A stretch of DNA of 64,000 bases, taken from assembly GCA_905221605.1 (NCBI GenBank), contig CAJNDS010002689.1:35001-99000 (forward strand), in the 5' to 3' direction. The position numbers and the translations under genes were made by a program. Positions 55,801 to 64,000 of this stretch are shown one piece after another; positions within the stretch are counted from its first letter, which is position 1; each line of letters opens with the position of its first letter. Source of the DNA: Symbiodinium natans (Eukaryota; Sar; Dinophyceae; Suessiales; Symbiodiniaceae). The notes beneath the pieces were generated by a model that worked only from the letters and a program-made list of their open reading frames with translations, was not told the DNA's origin and did not search any database.

Positions 55801-58800
55801 CTTTTCTCACCCTGCAATGGGTAACTCGCCTAGCCGACCGGCATTCGGGAGTGGAGGCTGCGCCAGGACGTAAAATCTTGGGGCCGCCGACCACAGGGGA
55901 TGGACCCCCCCCCCCCAACAACCCCCTCGAGCGATTCTTAGGGATATTCCCTAGGATGTACTTACGACTTGTGTAGCAATTGTAGAGAGAGCCGGGCTAT
56001 GCCCGAGCGGCCCAGGCCGAGGCGGGTCGCGCCGCGCAGCGTTGGCGCTAGCCGTGGTCAAATGATTTACCTTCTTGAGCTGTCGGCAAAATCTCGTCAC
56101 TGCGGTAGAACTCTGACCTCTCATCCTACGTCCTGGAACACATGAATATGCAAGATGCTGGATCTGAAATCTATCGCTTTCTTTCCTTAGGATTGATTCT
56201 CCTCGCCGTTCAGCAGAGACTTGTGAGATCGGAGCGCTGAGACTTACATGCTCACGCTACACCACGCTGCACAGTGCGGAACGGACATTGCAGTCTGCCA
56301 ACCTGCTGCTCCAAAGCGGCGACAGTCGTGCTGTGGCTTGCACGCTGCCTGCGCTCAGCAACACATTGTTAGAAAAAAATCAATCCGACTGAGATGTCCT
56401 TGTGCTATTTCCGGACAATAAACGTCTGCTTGGGAGTATGCGGGATTCGATGGCTGGAAAGGGCTTCGCTTCGGCTTGTAGGGACGCCTTCCAAAAAATG
56501 AAAGCTACCGTTTCACCCCGAAGCGCCACCCGACAACTTTCACCCCTTCTCTGGAATAGGGGTTGGTGCACCACCTCCCCAACCTCCCGACTCCCCTTCA
56601 ACCCCGCGCCCTCATCCCCACCCCCCGCCCGCACCCCCCCACCCCCGAAGATTTACATGGCTCTTGTCTTGTGAAGTTCTTCATGACCTTCACTAAGAAC
56701 AGATCGGGGCCATTCTTCCCACAGACCACGACACTTTTCGAAATCGCGGCATGACTCTTTAAAGAAACGAAGACGATCATTTAAACTTGGCCACTGCCAG
56801 CCTGGGGGTAACAGGCAAATCAGCCAAGCATAACTCAACAGGAGTGCAAATCAGAAAACATGGCGGTGCAAATCAGAAAACGCCAAGGCACGAATCAGAA
56901 CCAAAAGCCAGCAAGAGTGGGCGCAATGCTTTTTTTCTCCCTAAAAGCCCTAAGCCCTACACCCGAAGAACCCCTGAGCCCTAGACCCAAAAAACTCAAC
57001 ACCCTGAAAACCTCTCAACTTCAAACCCCGAAAACTCTAAACCCTAAAAACCGCTAAGCCCTCAACCCGAATAAATCCACACCGTAAGAAACCCTAAACC
57101 CTAAAACCCCTAAACATATGCATGTTTTTTCAAACCCATCACCCAACCCCCCCAAACCCCCCCAAACCCCCCCCCAACCCCCCCCCCCCCAACCCCCCCC
57201 CCCCCCCCAAACTCCCCCCCCAAACCCCCCCCCCCCCCAAACCCCCCCCCCCAACCCCCCCCCCCAACCCCCCCCCCAAACCCCCCCCCACCCCAACCAC
57301 CACCCCCCCCCGGCCCCCGAAGGTAGAATCTAGGGAAAAAATCCCAAGCCCTAAGCCCCAATAAACCCTCGACCCTAAAAACCCCGAAGTTCTAAAGACC
57401 CCGAAACCCCCAAAAAAAATCTAACCCCAAAAGCCCGAAAAAACCCTAAAACCTGAAGGCCCTAAGCCCTACACCCTAGGAACCCCTGAGCCCTAAACCC
57501 AAAAAAACTAAACCCTAACCCGAAAACTCTAAACCCTACAAACCCCTAAGCCCCAAACCCCAATAAATCCAAACCGTAAAAAACCTAAACCCTAAAACCC
57601 TTAAACTTAAACATAGTCATGTTTGTTCAGACCCATCATGCGAGCATTGTGTTTGCAAATGGGGTGGGGGGCTGCGCCCCCCCCCCCCAACCCCCCCGTT
57701 ATCAAACCCATCCTAAAAACCCCGAAGCCCTAAACCCCAAAAGCCCAGCCACAAACCCTAAAACACCCTAAAGCCCAAAAACCCTGAGGCCTAAACCAAC
57801 AAATCCTAAACCCTAAAAAACCCTAAACTCTAAACCCAAAAAAACCCTACAAAAACCTTAAACCCTAAACCCTAAAAAACCCTAAACCCTAAATCCTAAA
57901 ACCCCCTAACGCCTCAAGCCCTCAACCCTCAACCCTAAAACACCCAAGACCTACACCCTAAAAACCCCTAAACCCTGAAGACCGCTAAACCCTAAACCCT
58001 AAAAACCACTTGTCTAATAAAGCAAACCTTGCTGCTCGAGCGCAAGTGATAAATTTGTTACCATAGGGGTCTGTATAGCGGTCTATCGACGCCTATCAGA
58101 AGGGGAGGGGGGGCGGGTACTTAGTAGACCTGTCTTCAATAAATGTTTCTTGGGGGAGATCCCTAAACCCAAACCTCGCTGTTTTCTGATTCGTTGCGTG
58201 ATTCATAGTCTTGTTTTCCGATTTAGGTAGCATCCGCCAGCCTGGTCCCAGCGCTCCTAAGTCCTAAGTCCTAAGACCAATTTCTCGAGAGCCCGCCTTT
58301 CCACCCGTTCCAGATCATCAGACCTCTCGCTAGCTTCTCGGCGTGCCTCTTCAACCTGGCACAATGCACAACAATGGCAAAATCCTACGACCATGACATA
58401 GATAAACAGCCGTCTGCTAGTTCGCCAATCGTGTTGTGCGAGTCTTTCTGTGCTAGAATGCTAGAACAATTTACGGGGCTCTGTCTGTCCAAGAGCAATA
58501 GCTACAACACTATCAACAACACCATCGACAGGTCAGAGATTGTTTGATGCTCTGGCTAACCTGGCTAACCCCCCTCATGCCTGATGAGAAGAGATGCTCA
58601 GCAGACGTGGCTCGGGCCTGCCGCCGTAGTTTCGAGGATTCTGCTTCCAAGCGGCCCAGCCTTTCAAGTATCAGACTGACACCGCTCCAGCTGCATGCTT
58701 CAGAGTGAACGTCAGAGTTCGGTGATGTTCGGTGTGTCGATTCGTGCCGATGGGAGGAGTGGTTGATGACGATGACACGAAAAGGACGCACTATGTATCA

Positions 58801-60005
58801 CTATGTACCGGTAGCGTCAACCGCTGGAGGCAAGATGTCCGGACATTGCATGATCTTGTGCCAGAGTGTAGTGAAGTGCAGGACCCGAGGTAATGACTTC
58901 TCCAACAGCTCTCTGTGCTCCTCCGCCATGCGGCGTGCCTGGCAAATCATGCAGCTCACTTTCCCCGCCGGAACCGTGAGAAATACCATACATAACGATC
59001 GTGCTTGGGTATGCGAGGTGATGAACATGCCTGGCACGCCTGCTGATGGGACGACTCTGCCTCTTGCTGCAATGCCTCCGTTTCGTCTCTCGCTTCATCC
59101 CGTTCCTGTTGTAGCCTTTGCAACTCGACTTCACGCTCTTTCCAAGCTGCGTGCAGCCTCTCTTGCCTTAGTGCCATCTCCTGCAACTCAAACTGCTGCC
59201 CCTCGAGAGACGCCTTGTCAGCATCTTTGTCTGCGTGCAGATCCTCCAGCTCTCGCTGAAGCGCTTCACAACGATGCTCATGCTCCTGACCAATGCGCTG
59301 TACTCGAGCGGCCTCCAGCGCCTTGCTTTCAAGAGATTCCTGTAAACGATTGGCGTCGCTTTCCAGGTCGGCCACTTTGGACTGCGCTTTTTTTAATTCG
59401 GCAGTCAGCCTCGCAATCTCCTCCTGCTGTCTTGATGCCCGAGACTCAGCACGATTCGCAGCGCTCTCGAGCTCAGTGATCTTCAAACCTTGTGCAAAGT
59501 GCTCTTGGGCTTTCTGCAGGGACTCGGTTTTCAGATGCTGCACTTGGGAGTGGGCAGCCTCAAACGTCTCTTTCTGTGACTTTAAGCGCTGCTCAGCTTC
59601 GGAGAGCTGGCGCTCCAGCCGTGTGCAGCGAGATTCTGCTTCGCGGCATCGCACCTGCTCCTCAGCTAAATCTACCTTTGCTGCGGCCAATTCGCTCTCA
59701 CCAGCGACGACCTGTTCATGCAGCTTCGAGCGCTTCTGACGTTCCTCCTCCACATCGCTGTGAAGTCGTTCGATGGTATCCCTGCATCTGAGGAGCACGG
59801 CATCGCTCGTCGTGTGCGGAGATGAAACCTGGGAGTCATCGCTTCCATCCCGCCGAGAGATGATGGAAGAAGGCCGTCTCCTCCTGGTGGGGCTGGCACT
59901 ACCAAATCTACTAAGAGCTCCCAAGCGATCTGGCAATACGACATTTCTCTGTCCACGAACGGGAGAAGCGGCCATGCTCAAGTAGCTACGCCAGCTACGC
60001 AGCAA
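49677..60005 (-). CDS. Long coiled-coil protein gene with many short exons
   Basis: Exon 1 is 60005-59040: 322 codons, a Ser/Arg-rich head (alternative start at 59975, MAASPVRGQRN), then continuous coiled coil. Exons 2-4 join in phase: 58938-58898 (ARRMAEEHRELLE), 58675-58618 (LILERLGRLEAESSKLRRQ) and 58355-58278 (VEEARREASERSDDLERVER). Exon 5 (56793 to about 56700, LNDRLRFFKESCRDFEK) also fits phase 0. Further coiled-coil exon candidates in order: 56348-56303, about 55730-55665 (IDELRRQLRDRSQELA), 55360-55300, 55197-55134 (LEAHASAAERFQQELQKKYK), 54286-54252, 53834-53680, 52978-52948, 51906-51835 (DLEQQLQQRDNEAMKAVMRQ), 51800-51630, 51164-51094 (ENREQLGNLKQKYEYKIATL), 50980-50940, 50452-50300 and 49727-49677 (VGQRILQKLQNLEEQM, stop). 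No known family can be named; a cytoskeletal or centriolar structural role is a guess. It may be two genes. Confidence 0.65.
49751..49860. repeat. (GA)n and (GAAA)n microsatellite
   Basis: (GA)n, (GAAA)n, a short mixed part, then (GA)n. It lies just upstream (minus sense) of the last coiled-coil exon, so it would be intronic. Confidence 0.95.
57140..57312. repeat. Poly-C tract broken by AA/AAA
   Basis: C runs of 6-14 separated by AA or AAA over about 170 bases. The G-rich minus strand, which is the sense strand of the surrounding gene, could form G-quadruplexes. Frames through it (Pro-rich or Gly-rich) are artefacts. Confidence 0.95.
57636..57700. repeat. Inverted partial copy of the 32.1-kb G-tract repeat
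   Basis: CCCATCATGCGAGCA, TTGTGTTTGCAAATGGGG, then GGGCTGCGCCCCCC and a C run. This is the reverse complement of the joint between copies of the tandem repeat at 32190-32345. Confidence 0.8.
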
Positions 60006-60189
60006 GCTTTGAAGGCTAACATACGTTGAGAGTCAACTGTGGTTTTGCGTGGTCGCCCTCATCCCACCCTGCCAGAACAAACCCTTGTCGCAAAGTGCAT
60101 CGGAGAGTTCATAGAAATGGTCCCAACGGCATGTCACAAGCCGGATGGATTTGGCTACAAGCCCTGTTGTAGAAAGTCCACGTAAACCA

Positions 60190-60880
60190 GCTACTTGTAC
60201 GAGTCCAATGGTTTTGACCCGCTGCCTTCTGCAACATCATGGACTCTATAGCACACTGCTATCAGTACGGCAATTGTGACTCTCACGAGCTTCGTGAGTT
60301 TCATATGAGCCATGGAGCCGACTGCAGACGAGCCTGTTCTGACAGCATACCTATCAAACCAAGAAAGCCCAGCCAATATTTCGTGAACGAGACGCAATCC
60401 ACTCTGTGAGTGGCCCCATCTTGTTCTGCGTGCTCCTCCTTCTTCTTCTTCTTCTTCTTCTTCTTCTTTGTCTTCTTCTTCTTTTTCGGCTCCCGCACTT
60501 TTACGCCGCTGAGTTTTGATTTCAACCAGTCTGGCGTAGGGTTGCGCAATGTACAAGGACACGATACTGCCACCCGAGTTGCTGGAGACGAGCTTCATAC
60601 CCTCCAACTAAGTGACAACATGGTCCTACAGGTATTGAGAGAGCTCGTGGTGGTCGCGTCAGCTAGATTCGGAGTCGGAGATGGTCGCTTGCATCAGTCG
60701 ATGGACTCGCTGAAGAAGGCGGACACCGCATCCAAGTTGTAGGACTGGCGATTTTGTAACGTGGAAGGTGGGCACAGGGTCAGCATCAGGTACATTCACC
60801 CACTCCCTGCTACTGTGCAACTTACAAAGGGATGCAAACGCGCCTCCAGGAGTCTCTGCAAGTCCTGCCGAGAAGAGCTC
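60190..60880 (-). other. 3' exons of a minus-strand gene, acidic tail
   Basis: A segment preceded by CTCGGCAG (60869) reads DLQRLLEARLHPF and is followed by a textbook GTAAGT donor at about 60830. Segment 60607-60420 can be read as SGGSIVSLYIAQPYARLVEI then a Glu-rich run, or in another frame as PTPDWLKSKLSGVKVREP then a Lys run; the TTC/TTCTTC microsatellite makes both. These may be the last exons of the gene whose other exons lie at 63.0-63.9 kb, which would place it head to tail with the long coiled-coil gene. Confidence 0.35.
60430..60488. repeat. (TTC)n trinucleotide repeat
   Basis: About seventeen TTC units with one GTC and one TTT interruption. Confidence 0.95.
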
Positions 60881-61129
60881 CAGATTCACTTCGCAACACG
60901 TCTTCAAAGTCTGGACTTAGTGTTAGGGCCAGAGTGGTTGTGCCACGCTGCACATCTGGGACAGGGCGACATGCTTCCAGTCAAAAATGGCTAGAGAGCA
61001 TGCAGTTGGTCAGTCCTAGTCGTACACATGTGTGCTGTATGTTTATGCAGGTAAGAAGCTCGTGTGTGGGGGTTTGTTTGGAGTTAATGCCGCAAGGTTG
61101 CATGCTTTGGATAGCTCCCGAATTGTCGG

Positions 61130-62150
61130 ATCCCCCGCTCCCTCCTCATTGAGCAAGGGGGGTTTAGTTTGAACGATTTTTCAGTGTCTAAACTATCTAA
61201 ACATCTCCAAACTGGTTCAAGTCCCCCCCTCCCGCCCCTGAGTGAGCAGTTTAGATAGTTAAAGGCTGCATGCCAACCCTACACCAAAACCCTCACTCTC
61301 TTCTTGAGACTCAAGGGTGCTTCTAGACAGTGCTTTTGATCTCCCCAACAGATGCCAAACTTTGGGGCTCTAAGGGGATTATAGATAGTTTTCAATCGCA
61401 CTCTGGTTGCAGTAGCAGTTTCTAGGAATGTCTCTACTCAGAAGTGCCAAAGGCTAACAGCTTCGTTGTCAGATTTGGGCGCAACCTTTTGTTAAGACTT
61501 GTATGTACAGACAGAGTCTAGGAAGTCTGAAACACCAACAACGAAATCAAGGTTTGCATGACAGAACAGATGCTTCCAAGAAGTGCCCGACTCAGCTGTA
61601 TTATGTTTGTTTCGCTGTATGATCGGATTTGCATGAGGGTGTGGGACTTGCCAAGAATCGGCAACATCGGATCTAAACCGGCTTTTCTTGTGATTGGCTT
61701 ACATGATTTGGAACATAGAACTTCCCTGTCAATGTTATAACCACACTTGACACGTCTGAAGGTTTAAAACGTCTGGAACTTCGCTTGCTTGAAGTTCAAA
61801 TGTTACACGAAATTCAATTAGGAACCTTTCTTCCGTGAGTTTTCATAACTAGATTTGATTAGTTCTAAACGCCAGGATCTATGCTGTGGGGACAAATAAT
61901 CTCAATCATGAACTTGGGCTTTGTTTCTTGAATCTGAGGCGTTTCAAATTAAGTTTACATGAAAGTTGAACCTTCCAGGAAGGGCCTGTATATATCCCCA
62001 TCGAGTTTGAGCCACCTAAGGTTCGATCTTCGTTGACGATTAAATCCGAGTGAAACTGACTCCGCTTGTCTTCGTGTTATAGGAAGCATGGGATCTTGTT
62101 TGCGCTGTTCCCTTGCACGCTTGTATTCAGCGCCATCCGAGCCCAAAGAC
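61130..62150. other. Stretch without genes; small inverted repeat
   Basis: No coding texture. TCTAAACTATCTAAAC at 61176-61191 faces GTTTAGATAGTTAAA at 61249-61263, and ATAGATAGTTTT recurs at 61383. These could be the ends of a small inverted-repeat element, but no flanking duplication was seen. Confidence 0.4.
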
Positions 62151-62156
62151 TGGAAA

Positions 62157-62202
62157 CGCACGCACGCACTCACTACGCACCGCACGCATGCGCACGCGCA
62201 CG

Positions 62203-62237
<35 letters not shown>

Positions 62238-62238
62238 T
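62157..62238. repeat. Alternating purine-pyrimidine tract (CG)n(CA)n
   Basis: CGCACGCA words run into GCGCACGCGCACGCGCGCGC and then about 14 CA units. Such strictly alternating tracts are classic Z-DNA formers. A short second CA run is at 62508-62519. Confidence 0.92.
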
Positions 62239-63009
62239 TTGACACCCCCGGAGGAGTAGCTAGAAGTTACAAGCAGGTACGTTTTCACCCCTCCCTGGGG
62301 GCGTCTTCGTTGGCCAGCGACCCCCAGGGAGAGCGCTGGCCAAAAAGCCTTGCAACCCAGGAGTGTACACACACAGCTCCCTCGTTGAGGTAGCTGAGCT
62401 GTTTTACTCGCTGGCGATGATCAGAACTTGAATTCGGGTGAAAACAAATTGTGGCTTATCGCCATGCTCCCCAAGCTTGATCGTCAAGCAGATTTCGTTG
62501 TTGGACACACACACACACATGATTAACGAATGTAAAACAACTTCGGGGCCTCTCGCAGGGAAAATCGAATCCTGTTTCCCTTCATCTTCCGCATCAGCAG
62601 CAAGACCGCAATACTGAGAGAACCCACTCCGACGGGCTCATGTGATCGTATAGTGTGTGTGTGGGCCACTCTACTCTGACGTCCTTGATTCGGTGCTCCA
62701 CACTTTGGTAGCCACGAAGACGCCACTTGTGCCTGTAAGCCTTGGGGGACAAACGTGCTCTTTCCTGCATCGGAACTCCTCGCGAACTCTAGGAATCCAG
62801 GGCTTCTTGCAGAGATGACAATGCTGTGTAGGAAGGCCAGCTTCTGTGGTTGGAGCTGGAACCTGTGTCGGTGGATGCGAAAGGCACACACACTTTTCGA
62901 CTCACTGTGTTTCACGGTCCATTACGCGAAACTACCAGAGACAACTTGACATGCAGAATAGAGAAGAAACAAATACAAGTAAAACGAGTGTAGGGCTCAG
63001 GAGCACGCT

Positions 63010-63930
63010 GCTGCTGGATTTCGGCTGCCTGCTCCAGCACTGACTGCCTCTGTGAAGCCACGGGGTCTCAGGCTAGGCTCTGTGATCTCGTTTGCGTGCC
63101 ACTGCTTCCTAGCTGAATGCTGGCATGATCGTCTGGGTAGCCAAGCAGTTCCGGATGAAGAAACTTAGTCTCACCCTCCTGCAGCTGGACCTGTCGCATC
63201 AAGTGAAATTGAAGAACAGGTACTTGGTACTTGGAAGGACAGCAGGCTGTACTGCAGAAGCTATCAAACAAGATATCTTCACACCAACCCGAAAAATTTA
63301 CAACTGAACAAGCTGCTGGAGGTGAACAGCCTTACAGTGTGAGCTCAGGGAGTCAGACAACTCAAGGCCAAAGGTGCAAAGAGTACCTGTTTCACATTCT
63401 GCATCACCTCAGGGAGGGAGCAGTTGCTATCACCTCCACTGAAAACAGCTCTGAAACTGAGGTGCTCTTTCGCTTCACTCAACCCCTAAACTGAGGTGCT
63501 CTTTCTTTCGCTTCACTCGAGAAAACTATCATCCTTCGCTTCAAGCCTACGGTCATGTTGCTTTTTGCAAATCGTAAAATGCCCACAAATGTCAGCATAA
63601 AGAACACTCGCAAGCTGGAGATTCCGTTTACTTGGCCTTACAGACGCAAGCTCCAGAAAAAGAGAAGTGAACCTGCAGCCGGGTGCTGTGGCCGGCAAGA
63701 GAAGATTGTTTGATGGTCAGTGCAGAGGCACCGTAGCCGCAGCCAATTTGGCTCAAGGAACAAATCGGGCCCTTGCTGTAAAGCAGGCCGTTCGTTCCTT
63801 CGCGAAAGGGGGGACTGGTGGTTCGCGCTTGCAAGGCATCTCCTTTAAATTCTGGATGTCCAAGCTCTGAAGAACTTCACGGACACGATCTACAGTTTCT
63901 TCGCTCTGCAGATGGCCTCAAACATTGTGC
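63010..63930 (-). CDS. Exons of a coiled-coil gene, 5' part beyond the window
   Basis: Minus-strand segments in order: about 63905-63835, after an ATCTGCAG acceptor (SEETVDRVREVLQSLDIQNL); 63660-63530 (LELASVRPSKRNLQLASVLY); 63440-63380 (weak); 63225-63160 (LMRQVQLQEGETKFLHPELL); and 63058-63005 (SVLEQAAEIQQQRAPEP). They are polar and heptad-like but not of a family I recognise. Start codon and first exons are outside. The exons near 60.8-60.2 kb may be its 3' end. The spliced-leader relic at 63731-63757 lies on the other strand between two of these exons. Confidence 0.4.
63731..63757 (+). other. Spliced-leader relic with 6-base insertion
   Basis: CCGTAGCC, then GCAGCC, then AATTTGGCTCAAG. 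The dinoflagellate leader is CCGTAGCC followed by ATTTTGGCTCAAG, so both halves are present in order; the insert repeats CAGCC/GTAGCC-like bases and one T is A. It is followed by GAACAAAT, not by a GT donor, so it is a retroposed mRNA relic rather than a leader RNA gene. Confidence 0.65.
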
Positions 63931-64000
63931 TACAGTTGAGCATTTAACAGTGTTGCCAACTGTTGCCTGTTTCGGTGGATTCGGAGAATCCATCATGTGT

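Larger units (their letters stand above)
56937..58015. repeat. Degenerate CCCTAAA telomere-like block
   Basis: Over about 1.1 kb, words such as CCCTAAACCCTAAA, CCCTAAAAACC, CCCTAAGCCC and CCCGAAAA repeat with constant variation. CCCTAAA is the C-strand of the dinoflagellate telomere unit. The block is interrupted by a C-rich stretch (57140-57312) and by a partial G-tract repeat (57636-57700). It lies between exon 4 and exon 5 of the long coiled-coil gene, so it is interstitial and apparently transcribed. Confidence 0.88.

Noticed and set aside
57054-57364. Pro-rich and Gly-rich frames of 70-83 codons
   Set aside because: Pure translation of the poly-C tract.
56937-58015. A true chromosome end
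   Set aside because: Units are degenerate and coding exons of the same gene appear to flank both sides.
63731-63757. A functional spliced-leader RNA gene
   Set aside because: The leader is interrupted by six bases and is followed by GAACAAAT rather than a GT donor; no tandem array is present.

Overview
The window looks like nuclear DNA of a dinoflagellate (Symbiodiniaceae-like or a relative). This is inferred from several independent signs. Exons can be joined only across GC-AG, GT-AG and probably GA-AG introns. Two relics of the dinoflagellate spliced leader are present. Telomere-like repeats are of the TTTAGGG/CCCTAAA type. Decayed LINE copies are abundant. The three best genes (CEP164-like, kinesin-13-like, long coiled-coil) all lie on the minus strand, as do the weaker exon clusters, which fits unidirectional gene arrays. 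There are no operons and no bacterial features.

Layout. 0-3 kb: weak coding segments only. 3.05-4.67 kb: an 87-bp satellite followed by a TTTAGGG scrap. 5.07-7.96 kb: coding-like segments of an unrecognised minus-strand gene. 10.2-13.1 kb: a CEP164-like gene (minus) whose N-terminal WW module is rebuilt from five small exons, one only 15 nt. 14.6-21.3 kb: three clusters of minus-strand coding segments. 22-27 kb: nothing firm. 27.0-29.3 kb: an intronless kinesin-13-like gene (minus). 29.7-33.0 kb: minisatellites and a 2.03-kb element with terminal inverted repeats and a 9-bp flanking duplication. 33.2-36.7 kb: a near-intact APE-type LINE (plus) with a spliced-leader relic at its 5' side. 36.8-43.6 kb: a graveyard of RLE-type LINE 3' parts, one copy carrying a clean internal inversion. 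45-47 kb: arrays of a 10-bp repeat in both orientations and a hairpin repeat. 49.7-60.0 kb: one long coiled-coil gene (minus) with many short exons; a 1.1-kb degenerate telomere-like block lies in one intron. 60.2-64 kb: coding segments of a further minus-strand coiled-coil gene that runs off the right edge, with a second spliced-leader relic on the opposite strand.

Functionally, the recognisable host genes point to centrioles and microtubules: a distal-appendage CEP164-like protein, a microtubule-depolymerising type kinesin, and one or two long coiled-coil proteins that could be cytoskeletal. They are not shown to act together. Exon joins were made by eye, using reading phase, splice dinucleotides and family resemblance; transcript data would decide them.
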